Source: Desulfolutivibrio sulfodismutans DSM 3696
GTDB lineage: Bacteria > Desulfobacterota > Desulfovibrionia > Desulfovibrionales > Desulfovibrionaceae
DNA: 64,000 nucleotides
Direction of reading: 5' to 3'
Assembly: GCF_013376455.1 (NCBI RefSeq)
Contig: NZ_CP045504.1
Location: forward strand, 1,219,501-1,283,500
The notes under the pieces were generated by a model that saw nothing but the letters and a program-made list of their open reading frames with translations, ran no database searches and was not told the origin of the DNA. Each line of letters starts with the position of its first letter. Within the stretch, counting starts at the first letter, position 1. The position numbers and the translations under genes were made by a program. Positions 48,634 through 57,864 of this stretch are shown here, one piece after another.

Positions 48634-51402
48634 ATGCCCCGACGCATGACGGGAACGATCCTCGCCCACTTTGCCGCCCTGGCCGCTTTTGCCGCAGGCG
48701 CCCTGACGCTGACGGCCCTGGCCCCCGTCACCCCGGCGGCCGCCCTCGAAACAGGAAAACATGCCGCCGCCCTGGGGGCCGTCGAAGCCGCCCTGGTCGC
48801 CCTGCCCGCGCCATTTCAGGCGACGAACTGGGAATACCTGGCCGCCACCTTCGCCGCCGTCTCGGCCCTGACCCTGGCCGTCGTCCCCAAAAGCCGCCGC
48901 GGGGCCGAGGCCGACCCTGCCATCGCCATGGTTCTCCGGCCCGCCCGCCGCCTGCGCCACGAGATGCAGGCCATACTCACGGCCATGCGCAGCATGGTGG
49001 TGGAGGTGGATCTCGACGGGCGACTGTTGCGGGTTGTCCGGACGGCCTACCCTGCCGAAGGGTTCGACCCGGCCCGGCTGGCCGGGAAAAACATCGCCCG
49101 GCTGCTTGATGAAAAAGACCTGGCCGCCGTTTGGCGGGCTCTCGCCTGCGCGGGAAAGGAACGCGGGGTGCAGCATGTGGATTTCTCGACGGACTTTGGC
49201 CGGGTGCGCCGCCATTTTTCCGCCACCCTGACCCCCCTGGCGGGCCGTTCCGTCCTGGCCGTGGTGCGCGACGTGACCCCCATGAAAAACAGCGAGGAAC
49301 GCTACCGGGAGATCGTGGAGCTCACCAACTGCATCATTTTGCGCCTGGACCGGTCGGGCCGCATCACCTTCGCCAACGAATTCGCCCAGCGCTTTTTCGG
49401 ATTCTCCCGGGAGGAACTGGTCGGTAAAAGCGCCCTGGAGACCATCCTCCCCCCCGTGGATTCCGCAGGGCGCGACCTGGCGGGCTTTTTCCACGCCGTC
49501 TGCGCCCGACCCGAGCGCTATCCCGAAAGCGAAAACGAAAACCTGCGCAAAAACGGGGAACGGGTCTTCGTGTCCTGGGCCAACCGGCCCATCCTGGAAA
49601 ACGGCGTGGTCACGGGGGTTCTGTGCGTGGGCGGCGACATCACCCGCCAGCGCCGGGCCATGGACGAACTGGTCCGCCGGGAACGCTTTCACGGCTCCAT
49701 CATTGAAAAATCCACGGACATCATCACCATCGTGGACGCCCAGGGCCGCATCCTCCACGAGAGCCCCTCGGCCGCCAAGCGCCTGGGGCTGGGCATCGAG
49801 GAGACCGCCGGGACGCTTTTCGAAAAACACATGCATCCCGACGACCGCACCATGTTCGGGGGCATCCTGAGGGCCGTCGCGGCCAATCCCGGCGACAGCC
49901 CCTCCTTCGAATTCCGGCGCTTCCGGCGCGACGGCTCCCTCCTCTCCCTGGAGGCCACGGCCACCAACTGCCTCAGTGACGACGCCGTGTCCGGGATCAT
50001 CCTCAACTGCCGGGACGTGACCGACCGCAAGGCCTTCGAAGAACAACTCAAACGCCACGTCTTCCTGGACGCCCTGACCGGTCTGCCCAACCGGGCGCTT
50101 TTCCTGGACCGCCTGACCCATGCCATCGAGCGCATCAAACGCAAGCAGGGCTATCAGTTCGCCGTGCTCTTCGTGGACGTGGACCGCTTCAAGGTCATAA
50201 ACGATTCCCTCGGCCACTCCGTGGGCGACCGGCTCCTGACCAGGATCGGGCGCAGGATCGCGGAATGCCTGCGCCGGGTGGACACGGTGGCCCGCTTCGG
50301 CGGAGACGAATTCATCCTGTTGCTCGACGAGATCGACGACGACCGGCAGGCCATCCGGGTGGCGGAGCGCATCCGGGAATCCCTGGCCCGGCCCTTCGCC
50401 ATGGATGAGGCCGAGGTGTTCGCCTCGGCCAGCATCGGCATCGTCTACAGCACCCCGGATTACACCGACCCGGACCAGATCGTGCGCGACGCGGACACGG
50501 CCATGTTCAAGGCCAAGGCCCGGGGCAAGGGCGGCTACCGGGTCTTCCATTCCCGGATGCACAAGCAGGCCGTCAGCCTCCTGGCCCTGGAGACGGATCT
50601 GCGCAAGGCCGTGGAACGTCACGAATTCGAGGTCCACTACCAACCCATCCTGTCCCTTGCCCCGTCCCTGATCGTGGGCGTCGAGGCCCTGGTCCGCTGG
50701 CGGCACCCCACCCGGGGGCTGATCGCGCCCATGGAATTCGTGCCCATGGCCGAGGAAACCGGACTCATCGTGGACATCGGCGGCTTCGTCCTGGCCGAGG
50801 CCTGCCGCCGGGTGGCCGCCTTCAACGCCCAGGCCGGGCCAAAGGAGACACTTTTCGTCTCCGTAAACCTCTCCGTGCGACAGTTCGACCACGAGGGCCT
50901 GGTGGACGACATCCGCCGGGTGCTGGCCGACACCGGCATGGCCCCGGAACTGCTCAAGCTGGAGGTCACGGAAAGCGCCATCGCCGCCAATCCCGGCCAG
51001 GCCGCCCTGCTTCTGGAGAGTCTGCGCGAACTCGGGGTGGGTCTGTCCATGGACGACTTCGGCACGGGCTATTCGTCCTTAAGCCATCTGCACGCCTTCC
51101 CCTTCGATACGCTCAAGATCGACCGGTCTTTCATCAGCGGGCTGGGGCAAATCGGGGACAAAAACGGCAAGATCGTCCATTCCATTCTGGCCCTGGCCAA
51201 AAACCTGGACATGTCGGTCATTGCCGAAGGCATCGAAACGGATGTCCAATGGGAACGGCTGGTGGACATGGACTGCCGCCTGGGCCAGGGCTACCGCTTC
51301 GCCCGGCCCGGGCCCTTCGAGTCCGTGGTGGATGGCGCCGCGGCCCGTTCGTCCTCGCCCGACACCCCTGACCCGGACACGCATTCAAGGACGCTTCCTT
51401 AA
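48634..51402 (+). CDS. Membrane PAS-GGDEF-EAL cyclic-di-GMP protein
   Basis: 922 residues. Two N-terminal hydrophobic helices (about 8-32 and 62-82), three PAS-type domains (about 115-225, 230-345, 350-470), a GGDEF domain (about 478-640) with intact ARFGGDEFILL, and an EAL domain (about 665-905) with EALVRW, LEVTESAI, DDFGTGYSSL and AEGIET. Both catalytic sites look functional, so net synthesis or breakdown of c-di-GMP may depend on the PAS input. Start 48634 has GGAG eight bases upstream. Its stop lies in the Shine-Dalgarno site of the next gene. Confidence 0.92.
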   Translation: MPRRMTGTILAHFAALAAFAAGALTLTALAPVTPAAALETGKHAAALGAVEAALVALPAPFQATNWEYLAATFAAVSALTLAVVPKSRRGAEADPAIAMVLRPARRLRHEMQAILTAMRSMVVEVDLDGRLLRVVRTAYPAEGFDPARLAGKNIARLLDEKDLAAVWRALACAGKERGVQHVDFSTDFGRVRRHFSATLTPLAGRSVLAVVRDVTPMKNSEERYREIVELTNCIILRLDRSGRITFANEFAQRFFGFSREELVGKSALETILPPVDSAGRDLAGFFHAVCARPERYPESENENLRKNGERVFVSWANRPILENGVVTGVLCVGGDITRQRRAMDELVRRERFHGSIIEKSTDIITIVDAQGRILHESPSAAKRLGLGIEETAGTLFEKHMHPDDRTMFGGILRAVAANPGDSPSFEFRRFRRDGSLLSLEATATNCLSDDAVSGIILNCRDVTDRKAFEEQLKRHVFLDALTGLPNRALFLDRLTHAIERIKRKQGYQFAVLFVDVDRFKVINDSLGHSVGDRLLTRIGRRIAECLRRVDTVARFGGDEFILLLDEIDDDRQAIRVAERIRESLARPFAMDEAEVFASASIGIVYSTPDYTDPDQIVRDADTAMFKAKARGKGGYRVFHSRMHKQAVSLLALETDLRKAVERHEFEVHYQPILSLAPSLIVGVEALVRWRHPTRGLIAPMEFVPMAEETGLIVDIGGFVLAEACRRVAAFNAQAGPKETLFVSVNLSVRQFDHEGLVDDIRRVLADTGMAPELLKLEVTESAIAANPGQAALLLESLRELGVGLSMDDFGTGYSSLSHLHAFPFDTLKIDRSFISGLGQIGDKNGKIVHSILALAKNLDMSVIAEGIETDVQWERLVDMDCRLGQGYRFARPGPFESVVDGAAARSSSPDTPDPDTHSRTLP

Positions 51403-51410
51403 GGAGGTGA
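51401..51410 (+). promoter_or_regulatory. Near-perfect Shine-Dalgarno overlapping the previous stop
   Basis: AAGGAGGTGA matches the 16S rRNA tail over ten bases, four bases before ATG 51415. The TAA of the preceding GGDEF-EAL gene (51400-51402) overlaps its first bases, so the two c-di-GMP proteins are translated together and the second very efficiently. Confidence 0.8.
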
Positions 51411-51414
51411 CGCC

Positions 51415-53772
51415 ATGAATCATCCTGAAATCGCCTCGTCGCTCATGTTCAAAGGAATGCTCGAAAAAAACAGAACCCTGGAGAAAAACGCCCTGGTCGG
51501 CAAGGTCCGGCGGTTTCTTCCGGACGAGGTGTGGGGCGTGATCCGCGAGGAGGCCGAAAGCGAAGGCCTCGGCATCCTGACCCTGGGCATGCCTGAAGCG
51601 GCCTTCCTGCAGGGGGCCAGCGGCCCCAGCCAGGGCCTTTTCGTCATGGAATGCCTGGTGGAGGCCGCCAGAAACGCCCTGCGGCACGAAGTTCCGGATT
51701 GCCGTCCCGTGGCGCTTTTCACCGCCGGGCCAGCCGAGGCGGTCATGATCCTGGCCCATCCGCCGGGCCGCGAGGCCACCCTGGCCAAGGCCTATCCGGA
51801 CATCCGGCGTGAGACCCTGTCCGCCGCCGCACGGCACGCCTTCGGCCCCGACGAGCCTTCCCTGCCCCTGGCCGTGGGGTACAGCGCCATCGACATCGCC
51901 CACCCGGACGACCGGGAGCGCATGGACCGGGCCTCCCTGGGGGCCTATCTGCGGGCCGTGCGCCTGGGGCGGGAAAACACGGCGGAGATGCTCGACACCC
52001 GGGCCAGACTGCACGAACTCTTTCTGACCATCATGCGCGACAAGTTGCTGCAGCCGGCCTATCAGCCCGTCGTGGACTTCGCCCCGGGCACGGTCCTGGG
52101 CTATGAGGCCTTTTTGCGCGGCCCGAAGGACACGCCGTTTCACGATCCCCTGGCCCTTTTGTCCTTTGCCGAGAGCATCGGCCAGGTCTTCGCCCTGGAA
52201 CAGCTCTTTTTCCAGACGGCCGTGGCCGGGCTTGGCCCCATGGAGCCCGGGCAACTGCTTTTCATCAACATCCATCCGGCCTCCTTCACCGATCCCCAGT
52301 TCACCCCGGCGGGCATCCCGGGCTACCTGGGCGACCACGGCCTAACCCCCGGCAACCTGGTATTCGAATTCACCGAGCGCCAGACCGCAGGCGATCTGGA
52401 CATCCTCCAGCAAAAACTCGAACTGTACCGAGACTCGGGCATCCGGGTGGCCATGGACGACATCGGGGCGGGCAACATGACCCTGCGGGCCCTGTGCCGC
52501 ATCCGCCCGGACTTCATCAAGGCCGACGTGTCGGTCATCGGCGGCATCCAGTCCAACCCCTTCAACCGGGTCATGATGGAGACCCTGGTGTGCCTTGGGG
52601 AAAAGATCAAAGGCCGGGTGATCGCCGTAGGCATCGAGTCCGAAACAGAACTGACCTCCCTGGCCTCCATGGGGGTCCAGGCCGGGCAGGGCTACTACTT
52701 CTCCCGGCCCGAATTCCCCAAACCCCTGGTGACCCCGCGCATCCCCGCCCTGGCCTCCTTTTCCGATGTGGGCCGGGGCGAGCTCAAGTGCTCGACCCCG
52801 GTGAAAAACCTCATCCAGGAGACCCTGGTGGTGGGCCCGGCGACCACCATCCGGGAGGTGAAAAAGCTCCTGGAGGATCGCCCGCCCATGGCCAACGTGG
52901 TCATTGTGGACGGCAAAAGGCCGCTGGGAATCCTCATGAACTACAACCTGGACCGGCATCTGAGCACCCAGTTCGGGCTGTCGCTGTATTCGGATCGCAA
53001 GGTGGTCAAGCTCATGGACCGCGACCCCCTGGTGGTCGAGGGCGACCGGCCCCTGGAAGAGGTGGCCAGCCTGGCCATGCGCCGGGAAAACCGCAAGATC
53101 TATGACGATATCCTGGTCACGGAGGGCGGGGCCTTCTTTGGTACGGTCTCGGTGCAGACCATGCTGGACAGCATGGCCCGGGTGCAGGTGGAACTGGCCA
53201 AAGGCTCCAATCCGCTCACGGGTCTGGCCGGAAACGTGGCCATCGAGGCCGAGATCAACCGCCGGTCCCGGGAGGGGATTCCGTCGAGCCTCATCTACGT
53301 GGATCTGGACAATTTCAAGGTCTACAACGACGTCTACGGCTTCAAAAGCGGCGACAAGGCCATCCTGCTGGCGGCCGAGGTGCTGCGCGAGTCCGTCAGC
53401 CACCATGGGGAGCCCGACGACTTCATCGGGCATGTGGGCGGCGACGATTTCATCATCATGTGCGGCCAGAAACAGGCCGAGGACATCTGCCACCTCATTT
53501 GCCAGCATTTCGCCGCCTCCGCCCCGGAGCTGTACACCGCCGAGGACCGGGCCAGGGGATTCATCGTGGGCCGGGGCCGCGACGGCCGGGAGGGGGAGTT
53601 TCCCCTCATGTCCCTGTCCCTGGGCTATCTGGACTGCGCCTTCGCCCACCCCTTCACCATGGAGGAGCTCAGCGGGCGGGTGGCCGAGGTGAAAAAATAC
53701 GCCAAATCCCGGCCCGGGAACTCCTACGTCAAAGACCGCCGCGCGCCGCTGGGGTCCGTGCCATCGCGCTGA
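51415..53772 (+). CDS. EAL-CBS-GGDEF-like regulatory protein with degenerate sites
   Basis: 785 residues, no transmembrane helix. An unassigned N-terminal 200 residues, EAL-like domain (about 205-440), a pair of CBS-like repeats (about 460-590) and a C-terminal GGDEF-like domain (about 600-765). Catalytic signatures are altered: EAF for EAL, DDIGAGN for DDFGTG, and GGDDF for GGDEF. GGDDF may retain some activity, but the EAL site looks impaired. CBS domains often bind adenine nucleotides, suggesting an energy-sensing role. Translated from a near-perfect ribosome site next to a likely active GGDEF-EAL enzyme. Confidence 0.85.
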   Translation: MNHPEIASSLMFKGMLEKNRTLEKNALVGKVRRFLPDEVWGVIREEAESEGLGILTLGMPEAAFLQGASGPSQGLFVMECLVEAARNALRHEVPDCRPVALFTAGPAEAVMILAHPPGREATLAKAYPDIRRETLSAAARHAFGPDEPSLPLAVGYSAIDIAHPDDRERMDRASLGAYLRAVRLGRENTAEMLDTRARLHELFLTIMRDKLLQPAYQPVVDFAPGTVLGYEAFLRGPKDTPFHDPLALLSFAESIGQVFALEQLFFQTAVAGLGPMEPGQLLFINIHPASFTDPQFTPAGIPGYLGDHGLTPGNLVFEFTERQTAGDLDILQQKLELYRDSGIRVAMDDIGAGNMTLRALCRIRPDFIKADVSVIGGIQSNPFNRVMMETLVCLGEKIKGRVIAVGIESETELTSLASMGVQAGQGYYFSRPEFPKPLVTPRIPALASFSDVGRGELKCSTPVKNLIQETLVVGPATTIREVKKLLEDRPPMANVVIVDGKRPLGILMNYNLDRHLSTQFGLSLYSDRKVVKLMDRDPLVVEGDRPLEEVASLAMRRENRKIYDDILVTEGGAFFGTVSVQTMLDSMARVQVELAKGSNPLTGLAGNVAIEAEINRRSREGIPSSLIYVDLDNFKVYNDVYGFKSGDKAILLAAEVLRESVSHHGEPDDFIGHVGGDDFIIMCGQKQAEDICHLICQHFAASAPELYTAEDRARGFIVGRGRDGREGEFPLMSLSLGYLDCAFAHPFTMEELSGRVAEVKKYAKSRPGNSYVKDRRAPLGSVPSR

Positions 53773-53913
53773 CGCCGCCGGGAGTACGACCCGGAAAGGT
53801 GATTTTTTTCACGATCCCTGCTTGATCCACCTCGCCATGCGGTGTAACAACCCGCAAAAAGGGTGTTTTCATCGGCCTTGGCCCGAGGTCTCACGCTTAC
53901 GGAGGAGGGATTC

Positions 53914-54495
53914 ATGAAACGCATGGCGGTGGCGATTTTCGCCCTCGGGGCGATCTTCTGTTCCAGTTCGGCCCTGGCGGCGGGCCACGATGTGGATTGC
54001 AAGGACTGTCACAGCGTGCATGCGTCCAAGGGCGCCTTCATCTTCAGCGTGGCCCCCCTGGCCGAACAGTCCACGGCGTTTGGCGGCAAGCTCGATCCGG
54101 CCCAGGTGGACGCCCTGTGTCTGGGGTGCCACAACGACAAAAGCGGCATCACGCCCATCATGCTCAAAAACTCCCACCCCACGGGCGTAACCCCCAAAAA
54201 GCTCAAGGTGCCCGAGGCCATGCTGCGCAAGGGGCTTCTGACCTGTGTGGGCTGCCACGATCCCCATCCGTCAAACCAGAACTACAAGTACCTCACCATA
54301 AACACCAATAACGGCAAGGACATGGGCGTTTTTTGCGCCTCCTGCCATCCGGGCCAGTCCGATCCGGCCACCCTGGGCAAGGCGGCCAAGGCCCCGGCCA
54401 AGGCCGAAGCTGGCGCCGCCACGACGCCGACGACCCCGCCCGCCCCGGCAAGCACCACCCCGGGCAAGCCCGGCGCTCCCATCAAGGCCAACTAA
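53914..54495 (+). CDS. Tetraheme periplasmic cytochrome c
   Basis: 193 residues. Sec signal peptide (1-23, ALA cleavage) followed by four CxxCH haem sites: CKDCH, CLGCH, CVGCH and CASCH. Spacing with doubled motifs resembles doubled-CXXCH cytochromes more than the classic tetraheme c3. The C-terminal 40 residues are an Ala/Pro/Thr-rich tail. GGAGGAGG precedes the ATG. It could receive electrons from periplasmic hydrogenases or formate dehydrogenases; partner unknown. It stands alone, ended by a hairpin at 54543-54576. Confidence 0.9.
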   Translation: MKRMAVAIFALGAIFCSSSALAAGHDVDCKDCHSVHASKGAFIFSVAPLAEQSTAFGGKLDPAQVDALCLGCHNDKSGITPIMLKNSHPTGVTPKKLKVPEAMLRKGLLTCVGCHDPHPSNQNYKYLTINTNNGKDMGVFCASCHPGQSDPATLGKAAKAPAKAEAGAATTPTTPPAPASTTPGKPGAPIKAN

Positions 54496-54542
54496 GGTCC
54501 GTCTCGGCGACGCCCCCCCCCAGAGGCACGTCCAGGCTGTCG

Positions 54543-54614
54543 GCAAAGCCCCGGTTTCGACAAACCGGGGCTTTGCGGCGTCGACAACGGCCAAGCCGCC
54601 GGGCGGAGAGACGC
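54543..54614 (-). repeat. Structured dispersed repeat (CGGCTTGGCCG element), copy 2, with strong hairpin
   Basis: Contains a perfect 15-bp stem (54543-54557 and 54562-54576) with a CGAC loop. Read on the minus strand it shares its blocks and order with 15023-15085. On the plus strand the hairpin may stop the cytochrome transcript despite no U-tract. Confidence 0.55.
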
Positions 54615-54962
54615 CAGACTCCTCGCCTCGGACGCAGGGGATCGCCTATTCCCCGATCTGGCGTTTGGTGATAGAGGCCCTCCTCGCCTCGGGCGCGGGG
54701 GGTCGCCGCAACCCATGTCTTCTTTTCGAGCCTCCCGTCCAGGGCGACAGCCCAACGCCCACCCCGTGGGCCGTTTCTTTTCGGCATCCGGCTTGCATAT
54801 TTCCGGACACGAACGTAGCGGCGATGCCGGGAAAGGCCCACCTTTTCCGGATATCCCCCCCAGACATGCTTTGCCTGGACGCAAAACAATGCTAGTCAGG
54901 GACGGCCTTTCACAACAACCGTATGAAAGTCTAAGAAAGTCGCCCGGGATCGACACCGTACC
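54577..54962. other. Intergenic region upstream of the mla genes
   Basis: About 385 bases with no supported gene. The left part belongs to the dispersed repeat; the rest presumably carries the mla promoter, but no clear -35/-10 pair was seen. Short ORFs here lack ribosome sites. Confidence 0.45.
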
Positions 54963-55781
54963 ATGACGCAACCCTCCGCCGTCGGCGTCCTCGCCCCTAA
55001 AAACCCCCTGGCCCGCCTCGGCGCCGCCACCATTCGCGGCATTTCCGAGCTCGGGGGCCTAGCCCTCTTCACCGTTTTCGGGTTGCGCCACATTTTCTCC
55101 CTGCCCCTGCAAATCAAAAAAATTGTTCAGCAGGTCTATTTCATCGGCGTCAAATCCATTTTCGTCATCGCGCTCATCGGGCTGTTCACGGGCATGGTCC
55201 TAGGCCTGCAGGGTTATTACACCCTGGTCAAGTTCGGCTCCGAGGGTCTTTTGGGGGCCGCCGTGGCCCTGTCCATCATCCGCGAACTCGGGCCGGTTCT
55301 GACGGCCATCATGATCACCGGCCGGGCCGGATCGTCCATGGCCGCCGAAATCGGCATCATGCGCATCTCCGAGCAGATCGACGCCTTAACGACCATGGAT
55401 ATCGATCCCATGCGCTATCTCATCGCCCCGCGTCTGGCTGCGGCGATCATCTCCTTTCCCCTGCTCACGGCCATTTTCGACGTCATCGGCATCCTGGGCG
55501 GCTACCTGACCGGCGTGATCATGCTGGGCATCAACCCCGGGGTCTATTTCCAGCGCATCGACGCCTCGGTGGTTCTGGCCGACGTCAGCGGCGGGTTCGT
55601 CAAATCCCTGGTTTTTGCGCTCCTGGTGGCTGCCGTATGCTGCTACCAGGGCTATTTCGCCCATATGCGGCCTGGCGGCTTCGGCGCCAAGGGCGTCAGC
55701 CTGGCCACCACCTCGGCGGTCGTCGTGTCCTGCGTCTCCATCCTGGCGGCGGACTACGCCCTGACCACATTTTTGCTCTAA
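54963..55781 (+). CDS. mlaE: MlaE-family lipid transport permease
   Basis: 272 residues. Inner-membrane permease of the MCE-type phospholipid transport system, with about five helices. Family motifs: LIGLFTGMVLGLQGYYTL, REIGPVLTAIM-like RELGPVLTAIMITGRAGSSMAAEIG (split: RELGPVLTAIMITG, RAGSSMAAEIG) and EQIDALTTMDIDPMRYL. It works with an MlaF ATPase and MlaD ring, but the ATPase is not adjacent here. First of mlaE-D-C-A. Confidence 0.92.
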   Translation: MTQPSAVGVLAPKNPLARLGAATIRGISELGGLALFTVFGLRHIFSLPLQIKKIVQQVYFIGVKSIFVIALIGLFTGMVLGLQGYYTLVKFGSEGLLGAAVALSIIRELGPVLTAIMITGRAGSSMAAEIGIMRISEQIDALTTMDIDPMRYLIAPRLAAAIISFPLLTAIFDVIGILGGYLTGVIMLGINPGVYFQRIDASVVLADVSGGFVKSLVFALLVAAVCCYQGYFAHMRPGGFGAKGVSLATTSAVVVSCVSILAADYALTTFLL

Positions 55782-55843
55782 ACCCCGGGACCGCCGACGC
55801 GGTCCTTGCAAGCCGGGCGGGATGACCGTACAATCCGTGCGAC

Positions 55844-56293
55844 ATGAAAAAATACACCATTGAGACGGCCGTCGGCATCTTCGTCCTGGCGGGTCTTTTG
55901 TGCGTCACCTATCTGACCGTCAAACTGGGGAAAATGGAAATTTTCGGTGGTGACGACTACCATGTGTACGCCCGCTTCAACGACGTAACGGGGTTGGGAA
56001 CCGGGGCCTTCGTAGAAATGGCCGGGGTTCGCGTGGGGAAGGTGGCCTCCATCGGCCTCGCCCCTGACGACAATATCGCCGTGGTGGAGCTTCGCATCCA
56101 AAAAGACGTTCGTCTGACGGACGACGCCATTGTGTCCATCAAGACCAGCGGGCTCATCGGCGACAAATACGTCAAAATTTCTCCAGGCGGTTCTGGTGTG
56201 TTCGTCCAACCCGGAGGCATGCTGGTGGAAACGGAGTCGTCCGTGGATCTCACGGACCTGATTGGCAAATACGTCTTTGGAGGCGTCAAATAA
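55844..56293 (+). CDS. mlaD: MlaD, MCE-domain lipid-binding protein
   Basis: 149 residues. One N-terminal helix (about 5-23) anchors a single MCE domain (about 35-120) with VYARFNDVTGLGTGAFVEMAGVRVGKV (split: VYARFNDVTGLG, VEMAGVRVGKV) and TSGLIGDKYVKISPGG. It forms a periplasmic hexamer through which lipids pass. The gap to mlaE is only about 60 nt, with no room for an ATPase gene. Confidence 0.93.
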   Translation: MKKYTIETAVGIFVLAGLLCVTYLTVKLGKMEIFGGDDYHVYARFNDVTGLGTGAFVEMAGVRVGKVASIGLAPDDNIAVVELRIQKDVRLTDDAIVSIKTSGLIGDKYVKISPGGSGVFVQPGGMLVETESSVDLTDLIGKYVFGGVK

Positions 56294-56345
56294 CACGCGG
56301 CGACGGCAAAAGCCTCCCCGTGAAACCATTCCGAGGTCGACCTGC

Positions 56346-56933
56346 ATGATGTGTGATTTCAAACGGCTCTCCTTTCTCTTCGCGATCCTGGTCCTGCTCC
56401 CGGCCACGGCCTGGGCCGAGACCCCCAAGGAGACCTTGCAACGCTCCGTGGACCAAGTCATCCTGCTTTTGCAGGATCCCGCCTACAAGGACACGGCCAC
56501 CAAACCCGTGATGCGCGAAAAGCTCATCAAGACGGTCCAGGGCATTTTCGACGCCAAGGAGCTTTCCCGCCGGGCCCTGGCCACCAATTGGGATAAATTT
56601 TCAGCGAACCAGCAGGAGCGTTTTTCCGAGGCGTTTTTGACCCTTTTACAAAACACCTACCTTGACCGCATCGAGAGCTACACCGATGAGAAGGTCAACT
56701 ATCTCGGGGAAAAAATGCTCGCAGCCGACCGCGCGGAGATCCCCACCATCGTCAACAGCAAGGGGCGCGACATTCCCATCACCTACCGCATGCTCAACGC
56801 CAACGGGTGGCGGGTCTATGACGTGGTGATCGAAGGGGTGAGTCTGGTGCAGAACTACCGAAACCAGTTTTCCCAGATCCTGATGAAAGAGTCGCCTGAC
56901 AAACTCATAGATATGCTTGGAAAAAAATCATAA
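56346..56933 (+). CDS. mlaC: MlaC, periplasmic phospholipid-binding shuttle
   Basis: 195 residues. Sec signal peptide (about 1-24, AWA-E) and a Tgt2/MlaC fold: ETLQRSVDQVILLLQDP, FDAKELSRRALATNWDKFS, and the terminal YDVVIEGVSLVQNYRNQFSQI (split: YDVVIEGVSLV, QNYRNQFSQI). Ferries phospholipid between MlaA in the outer membrane and MlaD in the inner. ATG 56346 or 56349. Confidence 0.93.
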   Translation: MMCDFKRLSFLFAILVLLPATAWAETPKETLQRSVDQVILLLQDPAYKDTATKPVMREKLIKTVQGIFDAKELSRRALATNWDKFSANQQERFSEAFLTLLQNTYLDRIESYTDEKVNYLGEKMLAADRAEIPTIVNSKGRDIPITYRMLNANGWRVYDVVIEGVSLVQNYRNQFSQILMKESPDKLIDMLGKKS

Positions 56934-56995
56934 ATCTTAAACGTCTTGGATGCGGCCCAGCACCGTACGCCAGACACACACGCCACAGGAATACC

Positions 56996-57826
56996 ATGAA
57001 CCGCTCCCCCTTCCTCCGGATATTGCTTGTGTGCGCACTGTTCTCCGCCCTTGCCCTGGCGACGGGATGCAACGGAAAAAAGAGCCAGGCGGCCAGAGAC
57101 TTCGCCCCTCCGGCGGAATCAAGCGCCCAGGCCGAACAGGCCGCCGCTCCCGCGACGGACGCTCCGGATGAAGATGCGGAGGATCTGGCCTCCACACCCG
57201 TCAACGACCCCTTGTTGGGCTGGAACCGCTTCTGGTTCACCTTCAACGACTATTTCTATACCGGCATCCGTCCCGTGGTGCAGGGATACCGGTATGTGGT
57301 GCCTGAGTTCGCCCGTACGGGAATGAAAAACGTCTACGACAACTTCACCTTTCCCATACGCTTCCTCAATGCCCTGCTCCAGCTCAACATGACCAAGGCC
57401 GCCCGCGAGTTCGGACGGTTCATGATCAACTCCACCTTCGGCGTGGGCGGCTTCTTCGACCTAGCCAAGTCCGACCCCAACCTCCAGCCCGGCGACGAGG
57501 ATTTCGGACAGACCCTGGGCTACTACGGCATGGGCGAAGGCTTCTACATCGTGTGGCCCTTCCTGGGGCCCTCCAGCGCCCGGGACTCCGTGGGACTGGT
57601 GGGCGACGTCGCGGCCAACCCCCTGACCTGGATCTTCGGCCTTTGGGATTACAAGGGACAGGATCAGACCTGGTATCTGAGCTATGTCATAAGCGCCGGC
57701 AACCGTTTCAACCGTCTGCCGGAGTATCTCGACGACTACGATTCCATGAAGAAGTCCGCTCTGGAGCCCTACGTCTCCATGCGTGATTTCTACATCCAGT
57801 ACCGTCGAGGACGCATCGCCCAGTAA
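56996..57826 (+). CDS. mlaA: MlaA/VacJ outer-membrane lipoprotein
   Basis: 276 residues. Lipoprotein signal ending in ATGC (Cys near 25), an Ala/Glu-rich linker (about 30-65) and a VacJ domain with DPLLGWNRFWFTFNDYFY, FARTGMKNVYDNFTFP, NSTFGVGGFFDLA and FGQTLGYYGMGEGFY. It removes surface-exposed phospholipids from the outer leaflet and hands them to MlaC. Having mlaA with E, D and C is a complete pathway except the ATPase. Confidence 0.94.
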   Translation: MNRSPFLRILLVCALFSALALATGCNGKKSQAARDFAPPAESSAQAEQAAAPATDAPDEDAEDLASTPVNDPLLGWNRFWFTFNDYFYTGIRPVVQGYRYVVPEFARTGMKNVYDNFTFPIRFLNALLQLNMTKAAREFGRFMINSTFGVGGFFDLAKSDPNLQPGDEDFGQTLGYYGMGEGFYIVWPFLGPSSARDSVGLVGDVAANPLTWIFGLWDYKGQDQTWYLSYVISAGNRFNRLPEYLDDYDSMKKSALEPYVSMRDFYIQYRRGRIAQ

Positions 57827-57864
57827 TCTCGGCGGGGCTCTCACCCCGTTCGCGGTCACCGTAC

